Of a DNA stretch of 64,000 nucleotides, positions 55,786 through 64,000 are shown piece after piece (the stretch's first letter is position 1; every line of letters begins with the position of its first letter). The notes beneath the pieces are model-generated. The model had not been told where the DNA came from. It made no database searches and saw only the letters and a program-made list of their open reading frames with translations. The stretch is from Novosphingobium sp. (GTDB lineage Bacteria; Pseudomonadota; Alphaproteobacteria; Sphingomonadales; Sphingomonadaceae), in contig JADJYM010000010.1 in NCBI GenBank assembly GCA_016719755.1, forward strand, positions 1 to 64,000, written 5' to 3'. A program made the position numbers and the translations under genes.

Positions 55786-57192
55786 GTGAATTCGTCCCCC
55801 GATCCCGCGCCCGCGGTGAAGGAGCCTGGTACACAGCCACATACCGGCTCGCTCTCGCGCCGGATGATGCTGATCGCGGCGGGGTGGATAACCGTGCTGC
55901 TGCTGGTCGGCGGACTGGCGCTCGACCGCTCGCTGGTTGGCCTGGTTACCCGCAATTTCGATAACCAGCTGGGCTATATGCTCACCGCGATGATCGGTTC
56001 GGCCGAGGTCGGGCCGGATGGCGAGGTGTTCTTCAACCGCCCGCTGGGCGACCAGCGCTTCCTTGAGCCGAACTCCGGGCTCTATTGGCAGATCAGCGGC
56101 AAGGGGCACGAGGATTTCCCCTCGCGCTCGCTGTGGGACCGCAGCCTGAAACTGCGCGGCGATCATGTCGACAAGGCGCCGCATGTCTATGACAGCGACC
56201 AGTTCCCCGGCGAACGCCTGCGGATCATGGAACGCTCTATCGTCCTGCCCGGCAGCGAGACGCAGTGGTGGTTCACCGTCGCCGAAAGTCGCGCCGAACT
56301 GGACGGCCAGATCGCCCGGATTCGCGCAATTCTGCTGTGGAGCTTCGTGATCCTTGGGCTGGGCCTGTTCCTGATGGCCGGCTTGCAGACCTGGTACGGG
56401 CTGGGACCGCTCCGCCGCGTGCGGATGGCGATCCAGCGGATGCGCACCACCGGCGCGAACCGGGTGACCGAGCCACTGCCGCTGGAGGTCCAGCCGCTGG
56501 TGCAGGAACTCAATGGCCTGCTCGCCCATTCCGAACGGCAGGCGGAAGAGGCGCGGACCCATGCCGGCAACCTTGCCCATGCGCTCAAGACTCCGCTGAC
56601 CGTGGTGATGAACGCCGCCACCGCGCAGGCGCCCGATCTGGCCGAAACCGTGATCCGCGAAGCAGCGGTGATGCGGCGCCAGGTCGACCATCACCTCGCC
56701 CGTGCCCGCGCGGTCGGTCGCCGCGCGGTCGGGCAGGCGCGGGCGAACGTGGGCGAAAGCGTGGAGGCGGTGCTGCGCGCCGTAACCCGGCTGTATGAGC
56801 GGACCCGCTTCGACCTTGACGGCAAGCGCGACGCTTTGGTTGCCATCGAACGGCAGGACCTTGACGAAATTCTCGGCAACCTGATCGAGAATGCCGCCAA
56901 GTATGGCGGCGGGAGCGTCTTCGTCACCATCGACCCCACCGCCGAGCCCGCATGGTGCGAGATCTGGGTGGAGGACGATGGCATGGGCATTCCCGAGGCT
57001 GAACGGACCCGCATTTTCGATCGCGGCGCGCGGCTCGATACCGGCAAGCCAGGTACCGGCCTTGGCCTGGCCATCGTCCGCGATGTTGCGGAAATCTATG
57101 GCGGCGGGGTCACCCTTGAAGAAAGCGAGGACCTCGGCGGACTGCTGGTGAAACTGCGGTTGCCCCGCGCGGGCAAGCCGGCGGGAGGATAG
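55786..57192 (+). CDS. Sensor histidine kinase, PhoQ-type
   Basis: This 468-residue inner-membrane kinase has two membrane helices (MMLIAAGWITVLLLVGGLAL; ILLWSFVILGLGLFLMAGLQ) around a periplasmic sensor (about 50-185), then HAMP-like linker and H-box HALKTPLTVVMNAATAQ. The N, G1 and G2 boxes are NLIENAAKYGGG, DDGMGIPEAER and GTGLGLAIV, all intact, unlike the kinase at 38002-39726. It starts with GTG at 55786. It pairs with the regulator upstream and leads into two exported proteins. Confidence 0.95.
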   Translation: MNSSPDPAPAVKEPGTQPHTGSLSRRMMLIAAGWITVLLLVGGLALDRSLVGLVTRNFDNQLGYMLTAMIGSAEVGPDGEVFFNRPLGDQRFLEPNSGLYWQISGKGHEDFPSRSLWDRSLKLRGDHVDKAPHVYDSDQFPGERLRIMERSIVLPGSETQWWFTVAESRAELDGQIARIRAILLWSFVILGLGLFLMAGLQTWYGLGPLRRVRMAIQRMRTTGANRVTEPLPLEVQPLVQELNGLLAHSERQAEEARTHAGNLAHALKTPLTVVMNAATAQAPDLAETVIREAAVMRRQVDHHLARARAVGRRAVGQARANVGESVEAVLRAVTRLYERTRFDLDGKRDALVAIERQDLDEILGNLIENAAKYGGGSVFVTIDPTAEPAWCEIWVEDDGMGIPEAERTRIFDRGARLDTGKPGTGLGLAIVRDVAEIYGGGVTLEESEDLGGLLVKLRLPRAGKPAGG

Positions 57193-57196
57193 GGCG

Positions 57197-57868
57197 ATGC
57201 GGGCACTGATCGCGGGGCTGGCCTGCGTGCTGGCATTGGCCCAGGCTGCTCCGGCGCTGGCGCAGGCGGATGACGGCTTTTGCCGCAACGGTCTGTTTGG
57301 TGAGGAGAATCCCGGTTTCGGCCTGGCGCGGATCACCGGCACTGACAAGGCGCGTTTCTATCTCGATGCCGATGGTTGCCCCAGGCAATCCGCTGCCTGC
57401 CTCGACAAGCCTTATGTCCTGCCCGGGGACCGGGTGGTGACGGGGCGGAGCAAGGCCGGTTTCACCTGCGTCTATTTTCCCAACGCGGGCGGCGGAACGG
57501 CGGGCTGGATGCCGGCCGCGCGGCTTACCGCCCTGCGGGTCGATACGGCTCCGCCGCTGGCCGCCTGGCTGGGCCGATGGAACGACCATGACAACACCCT
57601 GCGCTTTGCGCGGCGGCGGGATGGCTTGTGGGTGGAAGGTTGGGCCTACTGGCCGTCCGCCCGGCCCGATCCCGCCTTCCGTCGGGGCGGACCGAATATC
57701 GGGACCATGGCAGGCATGGTCGGCCGCACGGGCAATCGGGGCAGCGAGCCGGGCTGCGGAGTGACCTTTCACTTGCTGGGCGATATTATCGTCGCCGCCG
57801 ATCCGGGCAGGGCCTGCGATGGAATGAATGTCACGTTCAGCGGCGTTTACCTGCGTCAGAAGCGCTAG
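57197..57868 (+). CDS. Exported protein of unknown function
   Basis: This 223-residue protein has a signal peptide (MRALIAGLACVLALAQAAPA LAQ). The mature part has an SH3-like feel at first (GDRVVTGRSKAGFTCVYFPN, GGGTAGWMPAARLTAL), then a beta-rich domain starting WLGRWNDHDNTLRFARRRDG. Six cysteines (FCRNG, DGCPRQSAACLDK, FTCVY, EPGCGV, RACDG) suggest disulfides. It starts four bases after the kinase, so it is probably in its operon. Family not recognised. Confidence 0.7.
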   Translation: MRALIAGLACVLALAQAAPALAQADDGFCRNGLFGEENPGFGLARITGTDKARFYLDADGCPRQSAACLDKPYVLPGDRVVTGRSKAGFTCVYFPNAGGGTAGWMPAARLTALRVDTAPPLAAWLGRWNDHDNTLRFARRRDGLWVEGWAYWPSARPDPAFRRGGPNIGTMAGMVGRTGNRGSEPGCGVTFHLLGDIIVAADPGRACDGMNVTFSGVYLRQKR

Positions 57869-57895
57869 CTTCAACTGGTTGTGGAGGAGATGGCC

Positions 57896-58558
57896 ATGCC
57901 CAAGCCCCTGCAAATCGCCATCCTGTCCGGCGCCGTGCTGCTGGGCGGGTGCAATCTGGTCATCTCGGAGCAGCCGTGGTTCACCGAAGGACAGGCCGGT
58001 CCGCGCTTGAGGCCGGGGGTCTGGGTCAACCTTGATCCTGCGGGCTGTACGTTCGATTCCGCTCAACCGGTCGAAAGCTGGCCCGAATGCGCCGAGCCAA
58101 TGATCGTGCGGGGGGATGACTATATCCTGCGCGAGGAAGCGGACCGGGAAGGTCCGCCGCGCTGGCAGACCGTGCGGCACCTTGTGGTCGCGGGCACTCC
58201 GCTGATCGACCAGATCGAATGGCGCGACAAGGACGAGACCGGAGAGCGCACCCGCAAGGTCTATTTCTATACCGGCCTTGCCCCCACCGCCTACGCTGCG
58301 GACGGTGCGATCACCGAAGTCAAACGCTGGCTGGTGCAATGCGGCCCGATGGACCCCGCGCCCAGGAAGCCCAAAAGCGGGCCGCGTCCGCAGACGGTCA
58401 CCAAGCGTCCATTCCCCGGTCTGAAGGTCGAAGGCACGAACTGCACGGCCGCCAATGCCGAGGCCGTGCGCGGCGCGGCCAAGGCAAGCGAGGCGATTTC
58501 CGGGAACGACCGCAGTTCACCGATGATCGGGCGCTGGGTCCGCTACGGTTCCAGCTGA
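57896..58558 (+). CDS. Putative lipoprotein of unknown function
   Basis: This 220-residue protein has a lipobox (MPKPLQIAILSGAVLLGGC) and is predicted in the outer or inner membrane. The start is ATG 57896, eight bases after GGAGG, preferred to ATG 57890. The mature part has paired cysteines (AGCTFD, PECAEP, VQCGPM, TNCTAAN) and no recognisable domain. It follows the exported protein by 27 bases and may belong to the same PepSY/RR/HK unit. Confidence 0.7.
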   Translation: MPKPLQIAILSGAVLLGGCNLVISEQPWFTEGQAGPRLRPGVWVNLDPAGCTFDSAQPVESWPECAEPMIVRGDDYILREEADREGPPRWQTVRHLVVAGTPLIDQIEWRDKDETGERTRKVYFYTGLAPTAYAADGAITEVKRWLVQCGPMDPAPRKPKSGPRPQTVTKRPFPGLKVEGTNCTAANAEAVRGAAKASEAISGNDRSSPMIGRWVRYGSS

Positions 58559-58577
58559 ACCGCCAGACCGGGGTGCC

Positions 58578-58871
58578 TTACCTGGCCGCCGCCTGTTCGT
58601 GGTGGCGGATCACCTCGTCGATGATGAAGCGCAGGAACTTTTCGCCGAAATCGGGATCAAGCTGCGCATCCTCTGCCAGTTTGCGCAGGCGCTCGATCTG
58701 GCGCTCCTCGCGCCCCGGATCGGACGGGGGCAGGGCGTTCGCAGCCTTGTAGGCGCCCACCGCCTTGGTGATACGGAAGCGCTCGGCCAGCATGTGGATC
58801 AGCGCGGCATCGATGTTGTCGATGCTGGCGCGGTAGCCGGAGAGGACGGGATCGGGTGCGGACTGGCTCAT
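58578..58871 (-). CDS. Chorismate mutase (AroQ-class)
   Basis: This 97-residue helical enzyme converts chorismate to prephenate. The signature runs YRASIDNIDAALIHMLAERF, KAVGAYKAANALPPSDPGRE and FGEKFLRFIIDEVIRHH, as in the alphaproteobacterial PheA-independent mutase. The start at 58871 gives MSQSAPDPVL. Divergent from the polyprenyl synthase gene. Metabolically linked to aroQ at 42.6 kb through aromatic synthesis, but not physically. Confidence 0.92.
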   Translation of the reverse strand: MSQSAPDPVLSGYRASIDNIDAALIHMLAERFRITKAVGAYKAANALPPSDPGREERQIERLRKLAEDAQLDPDFGEKFLRFIIDEVIRHHEQAAAR

Positions 58872-58947
58872 CGCTGTCCTCGCTAGCGCGGATATGGAGC
58901 GATTCCAAGCTTGCCTTCCCGCCTTCTCCGCTGCAAGGCGGCACTCG

Positions 58948-59976
58948 ATGAGCGCCGAAGTCGTTCCCCTGCGCCCGCGCCAAGCGGACAATGCCAGCGA
59001 AGCCTCGCTCGGCCCGATCATGGCCCTCACCGCCGGGGGCATGAACGCGGTCAATTCCGTGATTCTTGAGCGGATGCAAAGCGACATTCCGCTGATCCCC
59101 TCGCTGGCCGGACACCTGATCGCCGGTGGCGGCAAGCGGATGCGCCCGATGCTGACGCTCGCGGGGGCGGCGCTGTGCGGCTATCACGGTACACGCCATC
59201 ACAAGCTCGCCGCAGCCGTGGAATTTATTCACACCGCAACCCTGCTGCATGACGATGTGGTCGATGGCAGCGAAATGCGCCGGGGGAAGGCCACCGCCAA
59301 CCTGGTGTTCGGCAATCCGGCCACCGTGCTGGTTGGCGATTTCCTGTTTACCCGTGCTTTCGAACTGATGATCGAAGACGGCAGTCTCAAGGTGCTGAAG
59401 ATCCTCTCCGCCGCCAGCTCGGTGATTTCGGAAGGGGAGGTCGACCAGCTGACCGCCGCCCGCCAGATCGAGACGAGCGAGGAACGCTATCTGGGCATCA
59501 TCGGCGCCAAGACCGCCGCACTGTTTGCCGCGGCCACCCGCGTTTCGGCGGTGATCGCGGAGAAGAGCGAGGCGGAGGAGCGCGCGCTCGAGGATTATGG
59601 CCGCAACCTTGGCATCGCCTTCCAGCTGGTCGACGATGCGATGGATTACGATTCAGCCAGCAGCGAAATGGGCAAGGGCAAGGGCGACGATTTCCGCGAG
59701 GGCAAGATGACCCTGCCGGTGATTCTGGCCTATGCGCGCGGTGACGAGGATGAGCGCGCGTTCTGGCGCGATGCCATCGCCGGGCACCGCACCTCTGACG
59801 AGGATCTGGCCCAGGCGGTGCGGATTATCGAGCGGCACGACGCGGTCAATGCCACGCGTGAGCGCGCCCGCTATTTTGCTCACCGCGCGATCGATGCGAT
59901 CGCCACCTTCCCGGCCGGAGAGGCGCGCAGCGCCATGGCCGAAGCCGCCGAGTTCGCGGTCGCTCGCCGGACCTGA
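58948..59976 (+). CDS. Polyprenyl diphosphate synthase (ubiquinone side chain)
   Basis: This 342-residue trans-prenyltransferase makes the long prenyl chain of ubiquinone. The first DDxxD motif is ATLLHDDVVDGSEMRRGK, and the second is FQLVDDAMDYDSASS plus GKGDDFREGK. The start at 58948 gives MSAEVVPLRPRQ. Chain length (octa- or decaprenyl) cannot be told. A GTCCCGG repeat follows the stop. Confidence 0.93.
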   Translation: MSAEVVPLRPRQADNASEASLGPIMALTAGGMNAVNSVILERMQSDIPLIPSLAGHLIAGGGKRMRPMLTLAGAALCGYHGTRHHKLAAAVEFIHTATLLHDDVVDGSEMRRGKATANLVFGNPATVLVGDFLFTRAFELMIEDGSLKVLKILSAASSVISEGEVDQLTAARQIETSEERYLGIIGAKTAALFAAATRVSAVIAEKSEAEERALEDYGRNLGIAFQLVDDAMDYDSASSEMGKGKGDDFREGKMTLPVILAYARGDEDERAFWRDAIAGHRTSDEDLAQAVRIIERHDAVNATRERARYFAHRAIDAIATFPAGEARSAMAEAAEFAVARRT

Positions 59977-59989
59977 GGTTGCAGGGTCA

Positions 59990-60009
59990 TCCCGGACACT
60001 GGTCCGGGA
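59990..60009. repeat. Hairpin repeat of the GTCCCGG type
   Basis: TCCCGGAC (59990-59997) and GTCCGGGA (60002-60009) pair perfectly around ACTG, right after the prenyl-synthase stop. It resembles the hairpin at 51819-51847 and could end transcription. Confidence 0.6.
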
Positions 60010-60093
60010 CGATCCGAACCCTCCCGCCAATTCATCCCCGAGCCTGCCCGGTCTGCCGGATGCCGTGCGTAAAGCGCGGCGAACCGTGCAGTG

Positions 60094-60112
60094 GATTCAG
60101 TCCAATTTAACC
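60094..60112 (+). promoter_or_regulatory. CtrA-like box with overlapping GANTC site upstream of sciP
   Basis: TTCA-N7-TTAACC (60096-60112) differs from the CtrA consensus TTAA-N7-TTAAC in one base of the left half. A GANTC site for the CcrM methylase, GATTC at 60094-60098, overlaps the left half. It lies 61 bases before the sciP start. CtrA control of sciP is known from Caulobacter; direct evidence here is pattern only. Confidence 0.55.
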
Positions 60113-60173
60113 ACGCCTGGCGGAACCATGCACGCACAGGGGGCCAACGATCTGACCATCGAGGGCCAGGACT

Positions 60174-60506
60174 ATGCTGCAATATACCAATTCCCGTCCG
60201 CTGCGGATCATCGGACCCGCCGGTCAACTTCTGACCAAGGACAACCTCCCGCCGCCAGACACCACCCGCTGGGTCGCCAGCCGCAAGGCGCAGGTGGTAG
60301 CCGCCGTGGAAGCGGGGCTGCTGACGCTGGAGGAAGTCCAGCAACGCTACAGCCTCAGCCTCGAGGAATTCTACGGCTGGCAATATGCACTGGAACGTGA
60401 AGGTATCGCGGGCCTGAGGGTTTCCGCGCGCCAGCACGAGCGCACCGGGCGGCGCGCGCGGCCTTCCGCCGCGAAAGCGCAGCAGCGCAGGCTGGAGCCT
60501 GCCTGA
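60174..60506 (+). CDS. sciP: CtrA inhibitor SciP (DUF1153)
   Basis: This 110-residue HTH protein binds CtrA-regulated promoters and blocks CtrA activity in G1 in Caulobacter. RPLRIIGPAGQLLTKDNLPP, DTTRWVASRKAQVVAAVEAG and LTLEEVQQRYSLSLEEFYGW match SciP closely. The C-terminal tail is Arg/Ala-rich. A CtrA-like site sits in its promoter region. It supports the alphaproteobacterial CtrA cell-cycle pathway being present in this organism. Confidence 0.95.
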   Translation: MLQYTNSRPLRIIGPAGQLLTKDNLPPPDTTRWVASRKAQVVAAVEAGLLTLEEVQQRYSLSLEEFYGWQYALEREGIAGLRVSARQHERTGRRARPSAAKAQQRRLEPA

Positions 60507-60590
60507 GCTGCCTTGCGCGCTTGACCGCGCGGCGGCAAACCGGCACCCGGCTGGCTGCAAACATTACAGCCAGCCGGGAGACCCACCACC

Positions 60591-61607
60591 ATGCAACGCC
60601 GCCGCCTTGGCAAATCCGCCATCGTCGTTTCCGACATCTGCATGGGCACCATGACCTTCGGCAGCCAGGCCGACGAGGCCGAGGCGCTGCGGGTGCTGGA
60701 CGCCAGCTTCGATGCCGGGATCGATTTCTACGACACCGCCGAGGGTTATCCCGTGCCGCCCGATCCCAAGTGGGTGGGCCGCACCGAGGAAATCGTGGGC
60801 AAGTGGCTCAAGACCAAGCCGCGCGACGCGATCGTGCTGGCCACCAAGGTTTCCGGCCCCAGCCACGTCTGGTTCCGCAGCCCCAAGCGCGAGGGCATGA
60901 CCGCGCTGGACCGCCGCAACATCATGGTCGCGGTGGAGGACAGCCTGCGCAAGCTCGGCACCGATTACATCGACCTGTACCAGACCCACTGGCCCGACCA
61001 CGATCTGCCCTATGACGAGACGATGGAAGTGCTCGACGAACTGGTCCGCGCCGGCAAGGTGCGGGTGCTGGGCTGTTCGAACGAGACCAGCTGGGGGCTG
61101 ATGAAGTCGCTCCAGACTTCGGAAAAGCTGGGGACGGCGCGCTATCACACGATCCAGAACAATTTCAGCCTCAACAACCGCCGGTTCGAGGACGAACTGG
61201 CGCAGGTCTGCCGGATGGAAGGGGTCAGCCTGATCCCCTATTCCCCGATCGGCGGCGGGGTACTGTCGTGCAAGTATTCGAACGGCGCGCGGCCTGAGGG
61301 CGCGCGCTTTTCGCGCTATCTGGAAATGGGTGGTCGGCAGGCGGCGATGGCCAATCGCTTCGCCAACGACCGCGCGATTGCCTCGGCTGAAAAGTTCGCG
61401 GCCATCGCCCAGGAAGCCGGGATGAGCCCGGTGACCATGGCGGTTGCCTGGTCGAAGCAGCACGATTTCGTCGCCTCGACCATCGTCGGTGTGAGCGGCA
61501 TGGGCCAGTTGCCGGAAATCCTTGCCGCCTCGGACATGGTGCTGCCTGATGACGTGATGAAGGCGATCAACAAGGTCAGCCGCGAAATCCCCTATCCGAT
61601 GGGCTGA
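60591..61607 (+). CDS. Aldo/keto reductase
   Basis: This 338-residue NADPH-dependent reductase of the Tas/AKR type has the catalytic tetrad in DFYDTAEGYPVPPDPK, LATKVSGP and YIDLYQTHWPD. The final NKVSREIPYPMG is typical. Followed 13 bases later by an SDR in the same direction, so the two probably share a transcript. Substrate unknown. Confidence 0.92.
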   Translation: MQRRRLGKSAIVVSDICMGTMTFGSQADEAEALRVLDASFDAGIDFYDTAEGYPVPPDPKWVGRTEEIVGKWLKTKPRDAIVLATKVSGPSHVWFRSPKREGMTALDRRNIMVAVEDSLRKLGTDYIDLYQTHWPDHDLPYDETMEVLDELVRAGKVRVLGCSNETSWGLMKSLQTSEKLGTARYHTIQNNFSLNNRRFEDELAQVCRMEGVSLIPYSPIGGGVLSCKYSNGARPEGARFSRYLEMGGRQAAMANRFANDRAIASAEKFAAIAQEAGMSPVTMAVAWSKQHDFVASTIVGVSGMGQLPEILAASDMVLPDDVMKAINKVSREIPYPMG

Positions 61608-61620
61608 GGAGGCCGGTTTC

Positions 61621-62451
61621 ATGAGCATCCATCCCGCGATTGCGCCGGGCAATGTCGCCGTGATCACCGGCGGGGCCAACGGTATCGGCCTGGCCGCCGC
61701 CCGGCGCTTTGCCGGAATGGGCCTGAAGGTCGCGGTTGCCGACCGTGACCGCGATCAGCTGGCCCTTGCCCGGCAGGCGCTGGGCGAGGGGCATCTGGCG
61801 ATCGAGACGGACGTGGCCGATCCGGCCTCTGTCGCGGCGCTGGCCCAGCAAGTCGCCGGGCAGCTCGGTCCGGTCGCGGTGCTGATGAACAATGCCGGGG
61901 TCGGGCGCGGCGGCGATGTGCTGGCTCCGCGCGAAGCCTGGGACCGGGTGCTGGGCGTCAACTTGCTGGGCGTGCTGAACGGGGTGCAGCAATTCGTGCC
62001 AGCGATGGTAGAGGGCGATGCGCCGGGCCTTGTCATCAACACCGGATCGAAGCAGGGCATCACCCAGCCGCCGGGCGATACGGCCTACAACGTCAGCAAG
62101 GCCGGGGTGAAGGCGCTGACCGAGGGGCTGGCCCACACCCTGCGCGAGCAGACCGGCGGCCGCGTTTCCGCGCACCTGCTGATCCCCGGCTTCACCTATA
62201 CCGGAATGATCGCGCGCCACCTGCCGCAGCAGCCGCCCGCTGCGTGGACGCCCGACCAGGTGGTCGACACCATGCTGGACGGGATCGCGCGGGGATCGTT
62301 CTACCTGTGGTGCCTCGACAATGAGACATCGCGCGAGGTCGATAACCGGCGCGTCCTGTGGAGCGCGCTGGACATCGTCGAGGATCGTCCGGCGCTGTCA
62401 CGCTGGCATCCGGACTGGAAGGATGCCTTTGCCGCTTACGTGAAAGGGTGA
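61621..62451 (+). CDS. Short-chain dehydrogenase/reductase
   Basis: This 276-residue NAD(P)-dependent enzyme has the TGGANGIGLAAARRFA cofactor loop, NNAGVG, and the Ser/Tyr-Lys site in NTGSKQGITQPPGDTAYNVS K. The C-terminal third is longer than usual. Its stop overlaps the hrpB start as GTGA. Substrate not evident. Confidence 0.92.
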   Translation: MSIHPAIAPGNVAVITGGANGIGLAAARRFAGMGLKVAVADRDRDQLALARQALGEGHLAIETDVADPASVAALAQQVAGQLGPVAVLMNNAGVGRGGDVLAPREAWDRVLGVNLLGVLNGVQQFVPAMVEGDAPGLVINTGSKQGITQPPGDTAYNVSKAGVKALTEGLAHTLREQTGGRVSAHLLIPGFTYTGMIARHLPQQPPAAWTPDQVVDTMLDGIARGSFYLWCLDNETSREVDNRRVLWSALDIVEDRPALSRWHPDWKDAFAAYVKG

Positions 62452-64000
62452 GCACGCTTCCGATCCACGCGGTTCTGCCCGATCTGCTCGCCGTCCTGCG
62501 CGAACGGACCTGTGCGGTGCTGATCGCCCCGCCGGGAGCGGGCAAGACGACGGCGGTGGCCCCGGCGCTGATCGATGAGCCGTGGTGCACCGGCATGGTC
62601 ATCGTCCTGTCCCCGCGCCGGGTTGCCGCGCGCGCGGCGGCGGAGCGGATGGCTGAGCAACTGGGCGAAAGCGCGGGCGAGACCATCGGCTACGTCACCC
62701 GGCTTGACAGTAAGCGCGGCGCGAAAACCCGTGTGCTGGTGATGACCGAGGCGATCTTCGTCGCGACGATCCTGGGCGATCCGGAACTTGCCGACGTATC
62801 CGCCGTGCTGTTCGACGAGGCGCACGAGCGGCATCTCGATTCCGATCTTGGCCTTGCGCTCGCGATCGAAAGCGCCGGGGTGCTGCGCGAAGACCTGCGG
62901 CTGGTGGTGATGTCCGCCACCATCGATGGCGCGCGGTTCGCCAGCCTGCTGGGCCCAGAAGGCCAGGGCGCGCCGGTGATCGAAAGCGAGGGCAAGGCCC
63001 ACCCGCTCGCCATCCGCTGGCTGGGCGCGCGGCCCGACCTTCGGATCGAGGACGCGATGACCTCCGCGATCCTAACTGCCTGGCGCGAGGAGACGGGCGA
63101 CGTGCTTGCCTTCCTGCCTGGCGTGGGTGAGATCGAGCGGGTGCGGGAACGGCTGGCCGAGAAGCTGCCGCAGGCGCTGGTCCTGCCGCTCCACGGCCAA
63201 TGCGAACCTGCCGCGCAGCGTGCCGCGATCCGCCGCGATGGCGAGGGCCGCCGCCGGATCGTGCTGGCCACGGCGATTGCCGAAACCTCGCTGACGCTCG
63301 ACGGCGTTTCGGTGGTGGTCGATGCCGGGCTGTCGCGCCGGGCGGAGTTCGACAAGGCGGCTGGCGTTACCCGGCTCGTCACCCACCGCGCCAGCCAGGC
63401 CGCCGCCGCGCAGCGCGCGGGCCGCGCCGCGCGGCAGGGGCCGGGGGTCGCCTACCGGTTGTGGGAAGAGGCCGCGCATCCCGGCCGCGCGCCCTTCGAT
63501 CCGCCCGAAATGCTCACCTCAGACCTTGCGCCGCTGCGGCTCGCGCTGGCGCAATGGGGCGCGGCCGATCCTGCCGCGCTGCCCTGGCTCGATCCGCCGC
63601 CGGGTGCAGCATTGGCTGCAGCAAATGCGACGCTGGCAGCGCTTGGCGCGCTCGATTCCGCAGGCCGCATCACGCAGCATGGGCGCAGCATGGCGGCGCT
63701 GCCGATGAACCCGGCGCTCGCCCATATGCTGCTTTATGCTGCGCAGCATGGTGCAGCATCGACGGGTGCGCGGCTGGCGCTGCTGTTGCAGGAGCGCGGG
63801 CTTGGCGGGCGCGGCGATGATCTTTCCGCGCGGCTCCAGCGCTGGCAGGGCGACCGCTCTCCGCGCGCCGAAGCCTCGCGCAAGCTGGCCGAACGCTGGG
63901 CGCAGCGCGCGCGGGGGCTGGTGAAGGAAGGCGCGCCCGACGATCCGCCTCCTGGCGTACTCCTTGCCGAGGCCTATCCCGGCAATATCGCGCGCCGCCG
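62448..64000 (+). CDS. hrpB: ATP-dependent helicase HrpB, 3'-truncated by the window edge
   Basis: About 517 residues of an HrpB DEAH-box helicase are visible from a GTG start (62448) inside the SDR stop (GTGA). Motifs in order are APPGAGKTTAVAPAL, SPRRVAARAAAERMAE, LFDEAHERHLDSDL, VMSATIDG, VLATAIAETSLTLDGV and QRAGRAARQGPGVAYRL. The frame is open to base 64000, so the C-terminal part lies outside. HrpB proteins probably act on RNA or RNP; their bacterial role is poorly known. Confidence 0.95.
   Translation, partial: MSTLPIHAVLPDLLAVLRERTCAVLIAPPGAGKTTAVAPALIDEPWCTGMVIVLSPRRVAARAAAERMAEQLGESAGETIGYVTRLDSKRGAKTRVLVMTEAIFVATILGDPELADVSAVLFDEAHERHLDSDLGLALAIESAGVLREDLRLVVMSATIDGARFASLLGPEGQGAPVIESEGKAHPLAIRWLGARPDLRIEDAMTSAILTAWREETGDVLAFLPGVGEIERVRERLAEKLPQALVLPLHGQCEPAAQRAAIRRDGEGRRRIVLATAIAETSLTLDGVSVVVDAGLSRRAEFDKAAGVTRLVTHRASQAAAAQRAGRAARQGPGVAYRLWEEAAHPGRAPFDPPEMLTSDLAPLRLALAQWGAADPAALPWLDPPPGAALAAANATLAALGALDSAGRITQHGRSMAALPMNPALAHMLLYAAQHGAASTGARLALLLQERGLGGRGDDLSARLQRWQGDRSPRAEASRKLAERWAQRARGLVKEGAPDDPPPGVLLAEAYPGNIARR

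Noticed and set aside
63659-63760. Clustered GCAGCAT motifs within hrpB
   Set aside because: They follow from Ala/Met/Leu codons in the protein and show no regular spacing.

Overview
This 64 kb window is chromosomal DNA of about two-thirds GC from an alphaproteobacterium, most likely order Sphingomonadales (Novosphingobium/Sphingobium/Erythrobacter-like). The markers are a SciP (DUF1153) cell-cycle regulator, a class I lysyl-tRNA synthetase, the plsX-fabH-ihfA-merR block, aroQ-accB-accC, an RcnB-family protein, a WalW-type polysaccharide deacetylase, a lone GTA-type holin, a large TonB-dependent receptor and CobT. The order is inferred from gene content and protein style, not from a database comparison. 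Coding density is very high. No non-coding gap exceeds 300 bases, and I see no transposase, integrase, rRNA or CRISPR array.

Layout. 1-6.3 kb: the 3' part of cobT, two tandem nitroreductases, cysS, an exported protein, a degenerate RES-domain protein and a 2-hydroxyacid dehydrogenase, all rightward and many overlapping. 6.3-8.4 kb: a divergent regulatory cassette in which a LexA/CI-like S24 repressor faces a small HTH protein, an unknown protein and a 2OG-Fe(II) oxygenase across a 20-bp-periodic operator array. 8.4-13.7 kb: a membrane protein, an MBL hydrolase, a MAPEG protein, then rpmF-plsX-fabH-ihfA-merR. 13.7-18.6 kb: sixA overlapping a DinG-type helicase on the left, and an overlapping adenine deaminase/phosphoribosyltransferase purine-salvage pair on the right. 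18.6-36.1 kb: exported hydrolases, lysK, a prolyl-4-hydroxylase-like oxygenase, cytochrome b561, RcnB, EttA, a TonB-dependent receptor, an M28 peptidase and a GT-C-like membrane protein. 36.2-44.3 kb: a small PASTA protein with a structured leader, three tRNA genes in two places (Pro-UGG, a CAU tRNA, Pro-GGG), the WalW deacetylase, a histidine kinase with no recognisable ATP-binding motifs divergent from an Lrp-type regulator, accC-accB-aroQ, a lipoprotein and the GTA holin. 44.5-64 kb: yajC-secD-secF, a GT4 glycosyltransferase cotranslated with an XRE regulator, a DUF6456 protein, a Tat-exported DUF885 protein with a hairpin-masked ribosome site, an ABC-F ATPase, a D-amino-acid-transaminase-like enzyme, a PepSY/response-regulator/kinase operon with two exported proteins, chorismate mutase, a polyprenyl diphosphate synthase, sciP with a CtrA-like box, an aldo-keto reductase, an SDR, and the start of hrpB running off the window.

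Most genes are core metabolism, translation and envelope functions. The parts that look least described are the 6.35-8.35 kb repressor cassette with its phased operators, the RES protein lacking conserved active-site positions, the kinase without ATP-binding boxes, and several leaders whose hairpins hold the ribosome-binding site. Starts were moved downstream of the longest reading frame wherever a signal peptide, family N-terminus or Shine-Dalgarno sequence pointed to an internal start.
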